Counted from the stretch's first letter, positions 35,781-44,542 are shown. The stretch is DNA of 64,000 nucleotides from JBEDUK01 sp963781595 (GCA_963781595.1 CAWAGG010000006.1:2914001-2978000), one strand, 5' to 3'. The notes: a model not told the origin generated them from the letters alone. Made by a program: numbers and translations.

Positions 35781-37709
35781 CTAGTCGGCGGGCGCGTCAG
35801 GTGGGAGCGTGGCGGGAGCGGCCCGGCGGTTCTGCCCGTCCTGGGCCCCGTCACCGTAGCTGAAGCCGTAATAGCCGCTGTACCGGTACTTGTGCCAGTA
35901 CGAGCCGTAGTAGCCGTAGTACGCCGAACGGGCCTTCGCCGGGTCGAAGTTGTTCAGCACGGCACCGATCAAGGGCGCGCCGACCTGTTCCAGCTGCTCC
36001 CGGGCCTGTACCACGGCGCCCCGGTGCGTGTTCTCGGAGTCCACGACCAGGAGCACGCCGTCCGCCAGCGGCGCGATGGCGAGCGCGTCCGCCACCAGGA
36101 GGACCGGCGCGGTGTCGAGGATGACGAAGTCCGCGACCTCGCGCAGCTCCTCGATCAGCTCTCCCATCTGCTCGGACTGCAGGAGCTCGGCCGGGTGCGC
36201 AGGCACCGGACCGGACGTGAGGATCCGCAGGTGGCCGCGGCCGGGGTCGGCCATCGCCTCCCACGGCTTGACCTCTCCGGCGAGCACGGACGACAGGCCC
36301 TTCTCGTTCGAGACGTCGAAGAACCGGTGGATGCGCGGCTTCCGCAGGTCCGAGGACACCAGGATCACGCGCTTGCCCGCATCGGACAGGACGACCGCCA
36401 GGTTCGATGCGGTGGTCGTCTTGCCTTCTCCGGCCGTCGGCGACGTCACCATCAGCGACTTCAGGCCACGTTGGGCGGAGGCGAACAGCACGGAGGTGCG
36501 CAGGGTCCGGTAGACCTCGGCGACCGATGCCTTCGGCTGTTCGATCGAGACCAGGAACGAGTCGTCGCGCTTCTTCCAGTTGGTCACCCTCGGCACGACG
36601 GCCAGGACCGGCGCGCCGAGGAGATCCTCGAGGTCGCTGCGGCCCCGCAGGCTGTCGTCGAGCCGTTCCCGGACGAACGCCAGGCCGATGCCGAGCACCA
36701 GGCCGAGGAGGAAGCCGGCCGCCAGGACCAGCTTCGTCTTCGGTGCCGAGGGGCTGGTCGGCAGGGTCGCGTCCAGGATGATCGTCGGTGCGTTCGCGTC
36801 GACGTTCGTGTCCGAGAGCCCGGTGAGCTGCGAGTTCACGGCGTTCAGCTCGCTGTTCACCTCGTTGTACTGCGACTGCAAGAGGCTCGCGATCTCGCTC
36901 CCGGCGTTGAGCGCCTGGGTCAGCTGCGTGTACAGCGTGCGCGACTTCTCGCCCAGCTCGGCCCGGCTCTGCAGGAGCGGCGCCTGGAGCTGATGCACGC
37001 GGTCCTTGGCGTCGAGCACCTTCACGGTGATGTATGCGTTCGCGTAGGCGTTGGCCCACGCCTGCGCGGTCTCCTTGTTGTGCGACGAGTACCCCACGGA
37101 CATGATCGTCGTCGGCGCGGTGCTCGTGACCTTCAGGCCCACGCGCGAACCGGGCCGGACCGTCACGAGCGACAACGCACTCGGGCCGCAGAACGCGTCC
37201 GGCGTGGCCGCGCCCCCGGTCTCGCCCGAGGCTGTTGGACTCGGGCTCGCGACCCCGGTCGGCGAGCTGGACGGCGAGGCTCCGGAAGGGGTCGCCGACG
37301 CACCGGAGCTCGCGGAGGCGCTCGGCGAAGGCTTGGGCGAGCTCGCCGATGCGCTCGGTGACGGCCTCGGCGATGGGCTGGGCAGGACCACCGGTTTGCC
37401 GATCGAGTAGTCGTAGAACTGCTGCGCGCACGCGACGACCGGCGTCGAGGTCACGAGCGTCTGCTCGGTCTGCATGTTCGGCGCCGAGTTCTGGTTCGAC
37501 GTGCCCGGCAGGAAGCTGAGCGGGTTCGTGACCTGAACCTTGGCCGTGCTCGTGTACGTCGGCTGGGTCCGCTGGATGTAGAAGGCCGCCGCCAGTACCG
37601 ACAACAGCGTCGTGACGATGACGGTCCACTTGCGAACGCGGAGAACGCTCAGGTACTCGCGCAGGCGAGATGAATCGTCGATGGGGGGCGGCTCATTCAC
37701 GTTCATCAC
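35781..37709 (-). CDS. Wzz/BY-kinase fusion: chain-length and tyrosine autokinase
   Basis: Inner-membrane protein of about 642 residues controlling polysaccharide chain length. A Wzz-like N-terminal half has helices at about 28-46 and 327-347 and a Ser/Pro-rich extracytoplasmic stretch at about 115-170. The C-terminal BY-kinase has Walker A SPTAGEGKTT (about 422-431), the A' motif LVSSDLRKP and Walker B VILDTAP. The tail after about 588 is packed with Tyr (YYGYYGSYWHKYRYSGYYG), the autophosphorylation cluster. Start GTG 37709 or ATG 37706. It sits between rplL and rpoB, same strand. Confidence 0.92.
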   Translation of the reverse strand: MMNVNEPPPIDDSSRLREYLSVLRVRKWTVIVTTLLSVLAAAFYIQRTQPTYTSTAKVQVTNPLSFLPGTSNQNSAPNMQTEQTLVTSTPVVACAQQFYDYSIGKPVVLPSPSPRPSPSASASSPKPSPSASASSGASATPSGASPSSSPTGVASPSPTASGETGGAATPDAFCGPSALSLVTVRPGSRVGLKVTSTAPTTIMSVGYSSHNKETAQAWANAYANAYITVKVLDAKDRVHQLQAPLLQSRAELGEKSRTLYTQLTQALNAGSEIASLLQSQYNEVNSELNAVNSQLTGLSDTNVDANAPTIILDATLPTSPSAPKTKLVLAAGFLLGLVLGIGLAFVRERLDDSLRGRSDLEDLLGAPVLAVVPRVTNWKKRDDSFLVSIEQPKASVAEVYRTLRTSVLFASAQRGLKSLMVTSPTAGEGKTTTASNLAVVLSDAGKRVILVSSDLRKPRIHRFFDVSNEKGLSSVLAGEVKPWEAMADPGRGHLRILTSGPVPAHPAELLQSEQMGELIEELREVADFVILDTAPVLLVADALAIAPLADGVLLVVDSENTHRGAVVQAREQLEQVGAPLIGAVLNNFDPAKARSAYYGYYGSYWHKYRYSGYYGFSYGDGAQDGQNRRAAPATLPPDAPAD

Positions 37710-37721
37710 TCGGTCCGCCGG

Positions 37722-37727
37722 ATTGTA
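37722..37727 (-). promoter_or_regulatory. -10 box of Wzz/kinase gene
   Basis: Minus-strand TACAAT, 12 bases before GTG 37709. It implies a very short leader. Confidence 0.45.
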
Positions 37728-37816
37728 ACGGTCACTCTTGCCTCCGTCACCGAAGCGACCAGAAGGAGGGCGCGATCAAGCAGAAAGCCACACTTTCGCT
37801 GGCTCACTGGGCGGAT

Positions 37817-37859
37817 CGGGAGCCCTCCGGACGGCGATCGCCTATCCCGAGGGCTCCCG
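37817..37859 (-). terminator. Hairpin after rplL
   Basis: CGGGAGCCCTC (37817-37827) pairs exactly with GAGGGCTCCCG (37849-37859), beginning 12 bases past the rplL stop. The 11-pair GC-rich stem with no T-tract probably ends or attenuates the rplJL transcript before the kinase gene. Confidence 0.6.
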
Positions 37860-37870
37860 GTGTACGACGC

Positions 37871-38266
37871 CTACTTGACCTCGACGCTCGCTCCTGCCGC
37901 CTCGAGCTTCTCCTTCGCGGCATCCGCCTGTTCCTTCGGGATGCGTTCGAGGACCGGCTTCGGCGCGCCGTCGACCAGATCCTTCGCTTCCTTCAGCCCG
38001 AGGTTCGTGAGCGCACGGACCTCCTTGATGACCTGGATCTTCTTGTCGCCGGCACCCGTCAGGACGACGTCGAACTCGGTCTGCTCCTCGGCCTCCTCCG
38101 CCGCACCGCCGGCAGCGGCACCGCCGCCGCCCGGCGCGACGGCCATGGCTGGCGCGGCCGCCTCGATGCCGAACTCCTCCTCGATCTTCTTCGACAGGTC
38201 CGCGGCCTCGATGATCGAGAGTTCCTTGATCGCATCGAGTATGTCGTCCACAGACAACTTCGCCAT
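37871..38266 (-). CDS. rplL: 50S ribosomal protein L7/L12
   Basis: Stalk protein of 131 residues. N-terminal dimerisation helix (MAKLSVDDILDAIKELSI), Ala/Gly-rich hinge at about 38-60 and the C-terminal factor-binding domain (EFDVVLTGAGDKKIQVIKEVR, LGLKEAKDLVDGAPKPV). Follows rplJ after 33 bases. A strong hairpin follows the stop, and rpoB does not follow directly as it usually does. Confidence 0.97.
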   Translation of the reverse strand: MAKLSVDDILDAIKELSIIEAADLSKKIEEEFGIEAAAPAMAVAPGGGGAAAGGAAEEAEEQTEFDVVLTGAGDKKIQVIKEVRALTNLGLKEAKDLVDGAPKPVLERIPKEQADAAKEKLEAAGASVEVK

Positions 38267-38299
38267 CGTTCTCTCCTTCCGTCCGTTCCTTCGGTCGTG

Positions 38300-39010
38300 C
38301 TACTCGGTGGGGTCCTCGACGTTCGTTCCGGATCCCTCCGCGTCTGAAGGTCCATCCGCCTCGGGGGGAACTTCGACGTCGGCCTCGACCGGCGCCGCCT
38401 CCTGGGCCACCGAGGCTCCCGCGCTCGCTTCTGGTTCCGCCGTCTCGGCTTCCGCGCTCGCCTCCGGTTCCGCCGCCGCCGGTTCGTCCGCTCCGCCGCT
38501 CCCCTGCCTCCCGCGCTCCGCCAGCGCGTAGGCCATGCGCTGGATCGGCGCCTGCAGGAGGTACGCGATCCGCGAGATCGGCGATTGGAGCAGGCCGGCG
38601 ATCTTCGCCAGCGAGACCTCTCGAGCCTCGACGGTCGCCAGACCCTTCGCGCCGTCCTCATCGAAGAGGTGGCCCTCGACGTACGCGCCCTTCAGCTGCA
38701 ATGCGGGGAACCTGCGCGCGACCTCCATGAACGCCTTCGCGCCGGCGATCGGATCGCCGTCGGCGAACACGATGCCCGTCGGGCCCTGGAGCAACCCGTC
38801 GACGCCCTCGAGCCCGGCCTCCTTCGCCGCCAGCTTCGTCAGCGTGTTCTTCGCCACGACGAACGTCGCGTCGTGCTGCCGGAGCTGCGAGCGGAGCTCC
38901 ATCGCATCCTTGACCGTCAGGCCGCGGAAGTCGGAGAACAACGTCCCCTGCGCCGAGCGGAACCGCTCGGCCAGCTCCCGGACCTTCTGGACCTTCTCGG
39001 TGTTCGGCAT
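38300..39010 (-). CDS. rplJ: 50S ribosomal protein L10 with acidic tail
   Basis: Stalk base protein, 236 residues. The core (about 1-170) has FRSAQGTLFSDFRGLTVKDAMELR and ATFVVAKNTLTKLA. The family is usually about 165-180 residues; residues about 172-236 are an extra Ala/Glu/Pro/Asp-rich tail with no basic residues. Start ATG 39010; the open frame to 39082 runs into the leader. It forms the pair rplJ-rplL. Confidence 0.96.
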   Translation of the reverse strand: MPNTEKVQKVRELAERFRSAQGTLFSDFRGLTVKDAMELRSQLRQHDATFVVAKNTLTKLAAKEAGLEGVDGLLQGPTGIVFADGDPIAGAKAFMEVARRFPALQLKGAYVEGHLFDEDGAKGLATVEAREVSLAKIAGLLQSPISRIAYLLQAPIQRMAYALAERGRQGSGGADEPAAAEPEASAEAETAEPEASAGASVAQEAAPVEADVEVPPEADGPSDAEGSGTNVEDPTE

Positions 39011-39072
39011 CTGACCTCTCTCCCGTGCGACGACCATCGCCTCGCGGCGCGCACCGGGCCAGGGAACGACGA

Positions 39073-39106
39073 AGGCGCCCACCGCGTGCAGACCGCGAGG
39101 GCGCCT
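39073..39106 (-). promoter_or_regulatory. Hairpin in the rplJ leader
   Basis: AGGCGCCC (39073-39080) pairs with GGGCGCCT (39099-39106) in the 254-base gap between rplA and rplJ. In other bacteria this region binds L10-L7/L12 for autoregulation. The assignment here is by position only. Confidence 0.35.
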
Positions 39107-39264
39107 CGGAACGCTTCCGACACCGTTCGCCTCGGCAGGTGCCCCTCTCGGGGATTACGCGCGCACGCACGCCCCTGCTGTCTGCGGCCCGCTCAGGCTA
39201 CGGGCCATCGGGACGAGCGTCAACGCGCAGGCGCGATCGCCCTCGCCGGCCGAGCGGGTCCGGC

Positions 39265-39990
39265 TCAGGCCGGCTGCTGCTCGGATCCGACCTCGCGGAC
39301 GCGGCCCGTGTCCACCCGGATGCCGGGGCTCATCGTCGAGGACAGCGTGACCGACCTGATGTACTTGCCCTTGGCGGTCGACGGTTTCGCCCGCAGCACC
39401 TCGTCGATCACGGCGAGGTAGTTGTCGAGGAGGCGGCCCTCGTCGAACGATCGCTTCCCGATGACCAGATGGACGTTGCCCTGCCGGTCGACGCGGTACT
39501 CGAGCTTGCCGGCCTTGATGTCCCGGATCGCCTTCCCGATGTCGGGCGTGACCGTCCCCGTCTTCGGGTTCGGCATGAGGCCCCTGGGCCCGAGCACGCG
39601 ACCGGCCCGGCCGACGAGCCCCATGACGTCCGGCGTGGCCACGGCGGCGTCGAACTCGATGTTGCCGGCCAACACGTCGTTCACCAGTTCCTCGCCGCCG
39701 ACGACGTCGGCGCCGGCCTCCTCGGCCTCGCGAGCCTTGTCGCCCACGGCGAACGCGGCGACCCGCACGCTTCGCCCGGTGCCGTGCGGGAGCGACACGG
39801 TCCCACGGATCATCTGATCGGCCTTGCGCGGATCGACCCCGAGCCGGACCGCGAGCTCGACCGTCTCATCGAACTTCGCCGCCGGCATCTCCCGGAGGAC
39901 CTTGATCGCCTCCGCCGGTGGGTAGTGGCGGTCGCGGTCGACCAGCTCGAGCGCGGCGCGGACGCGCTTGCCCACGTGCGACCCGCTCAC
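39265..39990 (-). CDS. rplA: 50S ribosomal protein L1
   Basis: 241 residues, typical length. It contains AAKFDETVELAVRLGVDPRKADQMIRG, LPHGTG, the RVLGPRGLMPNPKTGTV block and a normal C-terminus. Start GTG 39990 overlaps the rplK stop (GTGA). The longer frame to 40443 runs through rplK out of frame and is rejected. Confidence 0.96.
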   Translation of the reverse strand: MSGSHVGKRVRAALELVDRDRHYPPAEAIKVLREMPAAKFDETVELAVRLGVDPRKADQMIRGTVSLPHGTGRSVRVAAFAVGDKAREAEEAGADVVGGEELVNDVLAGNIEFDAAVATPDVMGLVGRAGRVLGPRGLMPNPKTGTVTPDIGKAIRDIKAGKLEYRVDRQGNVHLVIGKRSFDEGRLLDNYLAVIDEVLRAKPSTAKGKYIRSVTLSSTMSPGIRVDTGRVREVGSEQQPA

Positions 39991-40433
39991 GCCGTCACCT
40001 CCACACCCATGCTCCTGGCCGTCCCCTCGATGATCCTCATGGCGCCGTCGACGTCGTTGGCGTTGAGGTCGACCATCTTGCGCTCGGCGATCTGGCGAAC
40101 CTGCTCCCGCGTGATCCGCGCGACCTTCTGACGGTTCGGCTCGCCCGAGCCCTTCTCGATCGCCGCGGCCGACTTGATCAGCTCGGCCGCGGGCGGCTGC
40201 TTGGTGATGAACGAGAACGAACGGTCCTCGTAGATCGTCATCTCGACCGGGATCACCTGGCCGGCCAACGCCTGGGTGGCGTCGTTGTACTGCCGGCAGA
40301 AGTCCATGATGTTGACGCCGTGCTGCCCGAGCGCCGTACCCACCGGCGGCGCGGGCGTGGCGGCGCCGGCCTTGATATGGAGCTTCACGACGGCGGCGAC
40401 CTTCTTGCGCCTGCGAGGCGCTGCGTTGCCCAT
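39987..40433 (-). CDS. rplK: 50S ribosomal protein L11
   Basis: GTPase-centre protein, 148 residues. It has KLHIKAGAATPAPPVGTALGQHGVNIMDFC, where the Pro-rich thiostrepton-region helix lies, and DLNANDVDGAMRIIEGTARSMG at the end. A short basic N-terminus (PRRRKKVAA). It follows nusG after 99 bases and is translationally coupled to rplA. Confidence 0.97.
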   Translation of the reverse strand: MGNAAPRRRKKVAAVVKLHIKAGAATPAPPVGTALGQHGVNIMDFCRQYNDATQALAGQVIPVEMTIYEDRSFSFITKQPPAAELIKSAAAIEKGSGEPNRQKVARITREQVRQIAERKMVDLNANDVDGAMRIIEGTARSMGVEVTA

Positions 40434-40532
40434 CCTCGTCCACCTCCTGCGGTTCGAACGGCCCGGTCCGGGCCTCCCGCGGCTCTCGTCAGTTGGTGAT
40501 GCGGCCTTACCGATCCTGTGGCCGAGCGCCCG

Positions 40533-41759
40533 TCAGGCCTTCGCCACCTGGTCGAACGCGAGCTCGACGGGCGTCTCGCGGTCGAAGATGTTCACCATCA
40601 CGCGGAGCTTCGACTGTTCGACGTTGATCTCGCTGATCGTCCCGGTGAAGTCAGCGAACGGCCCGGCGATGATGCGGACCACGTCGCCCTCTTCCCATTC
40701 GAGCCGGTACTCGGGCTTCTTGCGCTCGTCCGCCTTCGGCACGGAGAGGATCTTCTCGACCTCGCGCTTGGACAGCGGCGTCGGCTTCGTGCCCGTGCCG
40801 CTCGAGACGAACCCCGTCACGCCGGGCGTGTTGCGCACCACGTACCACGAGTCGTTGTCGTAGATCATCCGGACCAGCAGGTACCCGGGGAACACCTTGC
40901 GCTGCACGACCTGCTTCTTGCCACCCTTGATCTCCATGACGTCTTCCATCGGGATCACGACGTCGAAGATCTTGTCCTCCATCTGCATCGAGGCGATCCG
41001 CTGATGGAGGTTCGTCTTGACCTTGTTCTCGTACCCGGAGTACGTGTGGACCACGTACCAGTCGCCGGGGCCGCGGGTCAGAGAGTCGTCGGCCTTCGAC
41101 CCATCGGCGTCGGCTTCGGGCTGGGCGTCGGGCTCGACGACGGCCGCGGTCTGCGCTTCGACCTCGGCCGCCGCCTCGACGAGCTCCTCCGCGACCGCCA
41201 CCTCCACCAGTGCATCGGTGGCGGATCCGGCGGCCGCTTCGTGCAGGGCCTCGGCTTCCGCTCGATCCTCGACCGCGACGGCCAGAGCCTCTTCGGCGAT
41301 CCCCTCCGAGACCACGGCCTCCGTCGCACTCTCGGCCGCGACGACCTCGAGCTCCTCGGCCAGCGCCTCGTCGGCGGCAGCCGTCTCGACGTCACCCGCG
41401 TTCGCCTCCTCGACGGCGGCCTCATGGAGGGCGTCGGCGAGCGCCAGATCCTCGGCGGCGTCGCCGATCGCGACCTCTGCGACCGCGTGCGCGACGACGG
41501 CGTCCTCGAGCGCGTCGTCCGCGGCTTCGTCGAGCGCTTCGGCGACCGCCTCGTCGACCACAGCGTCCTCCAGGTCCTCCTCGGCAGCATCGGACGCCAT
41601 CGCCGCCGCCGCGATCAGCTCGCCTTCGACCTCGGCCGCCGCTTCCTCGCCGACCGCCTCGGGTACGACGAGGGGCCCCGCCGACGCGTCTGCGGCGGGG
41701 TCGTCGGCCGACGGCTCATGGGCCGCAGGGGGACGTTCTTGCAGGTCTTCGTTCTCCAT
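40533..41759 (-). CDS. nusG: Transcription factor NusG with very long acidic N-terminus
   Basis: 408 residues. The NGN domain (about 232-340; GDWYVVHTYSGYENKVKTNL) and KOW domain (about 352-408; EGDVVRIIAGPFADFTGTI) are normal. Residues 1-231 are an Ala/Glu/Asp/Val-rich extension with repeated DAVV/EALxEA patterns and only two Arg and no Lys before residue 222. NusG is about 180 residues in many bacteria, and actinobacterial forms carry shorter acidic extensions. The ATG at 41759 has a weak ribosome site; a later start cannot be excluded, but the frame is continuous from it. Confidence 0.93.
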   Translation of the reverse strand: MENEDLQERPPAAHEPSADDPAADASAGPLVVPEAVGEEAAAEVEGELIAAAAMASDAAEEDLEDAVVDEAVAEALDEAADDALEDAVVAHAVAEVAIGDAAEDLALADALHEAAVEEANAGDVETAAADEALAEELEVVAAESATEAVVSEGIAEEALAVAVEDRAEAEALHEAAAGSATDALVEVAVAEELVEAAAEVEAQTAAVVEPDAQPEADADGSKADDSLTRGPGDWYVVHTYSGYENKVKTNLHQRIASMQMEDKIFDVVIPMEDVMEIKGGKKQVVQRKVFPGYLLVRMIYDNDSWYVVRNTPGVTGFVSSGTGTKPTPLSKREVEKILSVPKADERKKPEYRLEWEEGDVVRIIAGPFADFTGTISEINVEQSKLRVMVNIFDRETPVELAFDQVAKA

Positions 41760-41804
41760 CGGGGGCTCTCGTTCGGACTCGAGGTGGGCCGGCGCGCCGG
41801 GCGC

Positions 41805-42107
41805 CTAGCTCCCACCCTGGATGATATGCAGGAGCGTCTTGGAGAACGTGATGTCGAGCCCGAACACGTACGCGGTGAGGACCGTGACGGTGACGAGGAC
41901 GACGATCGTGTAGCCGACCACCTCGCGGCGCGCCGGCCAGTTCACCTTCCGCAGTTCGCCCCTCACCTGCTTGAGGTACTCGCGCGCGCCGACCCGAGAC
42001 TTCCGCCGTTCCGGCGATGCCGCCGAGCGACGCTGACGAGCGGCCTCGGCCCGGTCTTGGGTCGTGGCCTTCTGCTTCGCCATCATCCTCTTGGCTTGAC
42101 GGTTCAT
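41805..42107 (-). CDS. secE: Preprotein translocase subunit SecE
   Basis: Single-helix subunit of the SecYEG channel, 100 residues. Hydrophilic N-terminus, then EYLKQVRGELRKVNWPARREV (the conserved amphipathic helix) and one membrane helix (VVGYTIVVLVTVTVLTAYVF). Start ATG 42107 with AAGGAGAG 3 bases upstream, only 12 bases after the tRNA-Trp 3' end. It is followed by nusG after 45 bases. Confidence 0.94.
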   Translation of the reverse strand: MNRQAKRMMAKQKATTQDRAEAARQRRSAASPERRKSRVGAREYLKQVRGELRKVNWPARREVVGYTIVVLVTVTVLTAYVFGLDITFSKTLLHIIQGGS

Positions 42108-42119
42108 GCGCTCTCCTTG

Positions 42120-42193
42120 CAGGGCCGGAGGGAATCGAACCCCCAACCCCCGGTTTTGGAGACCGGTGCTCTACCAGATTGAGCTACGGCCCT
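42120..42193 (-). tRNA. tRNA-Trp (CCA)
   Basis: Cloverleaf on the minus strand: acceptor AGGGCCG/CGGCCCT, D-arm GCTC...GAGC, anticodon stem CCGGT/ACCGG with loop CTCCAAA (anticodon CCA), T-arm GGGGG-TTCGATT-CCCTC. 3' CCA not encoded. Co-oriented with secE, the usual position. Confidence 0.95.
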
Positions 42194-42232
42194 TCGTTGC
42201 GGGATGGCGAGGGGTGGTCGCCGGCCCACGCC

Positions 42233-42262
42233 AGTATAGGGGGCCTCGGCGCGGGAGGGCAA
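42233..42262 (-). promoter_or_regulatory. tRNA-Trp/secE promoter
   Basis: Minus-strand TTGCCC (42257-42262), 18 bases, TATACT (42233-42238). The start would lie about 30 bases before tRNA-Trp. Confidence 0.55.
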
Positions 42263-42291
42263 AGGTCTGCGGCGTCTGCCAGGGCGAACCG

Positions 42292-43581
42292 TCAGCCGAG
42301 CGCCAGCAGTTCGGCGAGCACCCGGTCGACCTCCTCGTCGGTCGTGTAGTGGCAGAACCCGATCCGCACCGCGCCGCCGGAGTCCGCCAGCCCGAGGCGG
42401 CGCATCACCTCGAACGCGTAGTAGTCGCCGTCCCACACGAAGATCCCCCGCTCGCCGAGCGCCGCGGCCGTCACCGAGGGGTGTTCCGCCCCGAGGCGCA
42501 CGGCGAACGTCGGCGTGCGCTCCTGGGCGCGCGCCGACTCCCCGATCCCATACGACCGCGCATGGGGGATGTCACGGATCCCGTCGAGGAAGCGCACGGT
42601 GAGCTCGGCTTCCCTCGACCGGACCACCTCCATCGCTGCGACCACGGCGCTACGGCGGCCCGTTCCCGCCGCTGCGTCGACGGGCCGTTCGTCGCCGAAG
42701 GTCCGGCCCAGCCATGCGAGGTATTCGACGGCGGCGACCAGGCCCGCGAGCCCCTCGTGGTTCTTCGTCCCCGTCTCCCACCGGTCGGGTCCGTGGTCGT
42801 GCGCGGGCCGGACCTTGTACGGACGCAGGCCCTCGATCAGCTCGGGCCGGCCCCACATGAGTCCGAGGTGCGGCCCGAAGAACTTGTACGGGGAACAGAA
42901 GAGGAGGTCGACGCCCAGCGCGCGGACGTCCACCGCTCGATGCTGCGCGAAGTGGACCGCGTCGGCGACGACGAGCGCCGCGGGTGCGCGGTCACGGACG
43001 AGGTCGACGACGTCCCGGGCCGGCGTCACGGTGCCGGTCGCGTTCGATGCGAGGGTGAACGCGACCACCCGCGTTCGACCGCCCAGGCAGGATGCGAGCG
43101 TGGTCAGGTCGATCGTGACGTCGCCGGTCCTGACGTCGACCCAACGGATGGTCGCGCCCGAGTCCTCGGCGGCGAGCAGCCACGGCGCGACGTTCGCGTC
43201 GTGGTCGAGACGCGTCACGACCACCTCGTCGCCCGCGCCGAGCGTCCGAGCGATCGACCGCGACACGGCGAACGCGAGCGTGGTCATGTTGGGTCCGAAC
43301 ACGACCTCCTCGGGCGCGCCACCGACGACGTCCGCGGCGGCGCGCCGCGCTTCGGCGATCACCGCGTCGGTCTCGCGGCTCGTGACGAACGCGCCGCCCG
43401 AGTTCGCGTTCGACGCGCGCAGGTACGCGGACATCGCGTCGATCACGAGGTCGGGCACCTGGGTTCCGCCCGGAGCATCCGCGAAGACCAGCGGGCGTCC
43501 GTCCGCATCGAGCCGACCGAGGGCCGAGAAGCGCGCGCGGACGACCTCGACGTCGAACGGCGTAGCGCCCGGATCGCCCAT
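42292..43581 (-). CDS. Class V aminotransferase / cysteine desulfurase-like PLP enzyme
   Basis: 429-residue PLP enzyme of the SufS/CsdA fold. N-terminal FADAPGGTQVP, EEVVFGPNMTTLAFAVSR, TRLDHDANVAPW, VVADAVHFAQH, and the PLP-lysine in CSPYKFFGPHLGLMWG. It lacks the obvious active-site Cys loop of SufS, so desulfuration is uncertain; other class V members act on amino sugars or kynurenine. It lies between hadB and tRNA-Trp, 42 bases after hadB, and interrupts the usual actinobacterial had-secE linkage. Confidence 0.8.
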   Translation of the reverse strand: MGDPGATPFDVEVVRARFSALGRLDADGRPLVFADAPGGTQVPDLVIDAMSAYLRASNANSGGAFVTSRETDAVIAEARRAAADVVGGAPEEVVFGPNMTTLAFAVSRSIARTLGAGDEVVVTRLDHDANVAPWLLAAEDSGATIRWVDVRTGDVTIDLTTLASCLGGRTRVVAFTLASNATGTVTPARDVVDLVRDRAPAALVVADAVHFAQHRAVDVRALGVDLLFCSPYKFFGPHLGLMWGRPELIEGLRPYKVRPAHDHGPDRWETGTKNHEGLAGLVAAVEYLAWLGRTFGDERPVDAAAGTGRRSAVVAAMEVVRSREAELTVRFLDGIRDIPHARSYGIGESARAQERTPTFAVRLGAEHPSVTAAALGERGIFVWDGDYYAFEVMRRLGLADSGGAVRIGFCHYTTDEEVDRVLAELLALG

Positions 43582-43623
43582 CGCTACCGCCGTGTCGGCC
43601 CGAGCATCACCGTGCGCGCGTCG

Positions 43624-44052
43624 TCACGCGAGTCGGACCCACGCCGTGCCGTTCTTGATCGGCAGCATCCGCTGCCCGGCGCGTTCGAGCTCCACCCACA
43701 CGCCGAGCTTGGCGCGCCTCGTCTCCGGATCGAGCTCGACGACCTCGCCCTGCGCCGTGATCGTCTCGTCCATGAACACCACCTGGCGGAATTGGACGTC
43801 GATCGATGCGAGCCCGCCGGGATCGCCGAGCCAATCGGTGAGCGCCGACACCAGGTGTGCCATCGTGAACATGCCGTGGGCGATGATCCCGGGGAACCCG
43901 ACCATCCGGGCGAAGTTGTCGTCCTGGTGCAGCGGGTTCTGATCGCCGGAGGCATCCGCGTAAGCCTTCACGTCCTCGCGCCTGACCACCTTCGCCGCGG
44001 CGGGGATGCGGTCTCCGACGGCGACATCGTCGAAACGAACCTGCTCCGGCAT
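43624..44052 (-). CDS. MaoC-like dehydratase, HadB type
   Basis: Hot-dog-fold (R)-hydratase subunit, 142 residues. AYADASGDQNPLHQDDNFARMVGFPGIIAHGMFTMA is the catalytic Asp/His hydratase motif. ATG 44052 overlaps the HadA-like stop (TGATG). In mycobacteria hadA-hadB lie next to rpmG2 and secE and dehydrate 3-hydroxyacyl-ACP; the same order here supports that role. Confidence 0.85.
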   Translation of the reverse strand: MPEQVRFDDVAVGDRIPAAAKVVRREDVKAYADASGDQNPLHQDDNFARMVGFPGIIAHGMFTMAHLVSALTDWLGDPGGLASIDVQFRQVVFMDETITAQGEVVELDPETRRAKLGVWVELERAGQRMLPIKNGTAWVRLA

Positions 44053-44516
44053 CACGCGTCTCCCCGGGACGCGGTCCCGCGCGACAGCAGCGTCGAGCGC
44101 GTCACCACCACGACCTGACCGGACGCATCGGAGATCTCGGCCTCGGTGACGAGGAACTCGTTCGGACCCTTGGCGTAGATGTCCGCGATCCGTGGGACCG
44201 CGGACAGCACGTCGCCGACCACGATCGGGCGCCGCCATTCGTACGACTGCTCGCCATGGACGACGCGCGAGTAGTCGAGCCCGAGCTCCGGGTCCACGAC
44301 GATCTGGCCACTCGTCATGATCTGCATCGTGGTGACGAACGTCGGCGGCGCGACCTGCTCGGCGTACCCGGCCCCCTTGGCGGCGGCCGCGTCGCGGTAG
44401 ATCGCCCCGCCTTCGCCGATCGCGTCGGCGAACCTTTCGACGTGCTCGCGCGTGACCTCGAACGTCACGGCTCCGTACTCCTTGCCCTTCAGGGCTTCGT
44501 TCAACGCCAATCCCAT
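44052..44516 (-). CDS. MaoC-like dehydratase, HadA type
   Basis: N-terminal-type hot-dog subunit of about 154 residues (from ATG 44516; GTG 44519 is possible). VTREHVERFADAIGEGGAIYRDAAAAKGAGYAEQVAPPTFVTTM is the non-catalytic partner motif, with EQSYEWRRPIVVGD. GGGGAG lies just upstream. It would pair with the HadB-type product. Confidence 0.83.
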   Translation of the reverse strand: MGLALNEALKGKEYGAVTFEVTREHVERFADAIGEGGAIYRDAAAAKGAGYAEQVAPPTFVTTMQIMTSGQIVVDPELGLDYSRVVHGEQSYEWRRPIVVGDVLSAVPRIADIYAKGPNEFLVTEAEISDASGQVVVVTRSTLLSRGTASRGDA

Positions 44517-44542
44517 CACGCTCCCCTGACCGGCACCTGCGC

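Noticed and set aside
41017..41808. Ser/Ala-rich plus-strand open frame opposite nusG
   Set aside because: It mirrors the repetitive GC-rich codons of the NusG extension and has no independent support.
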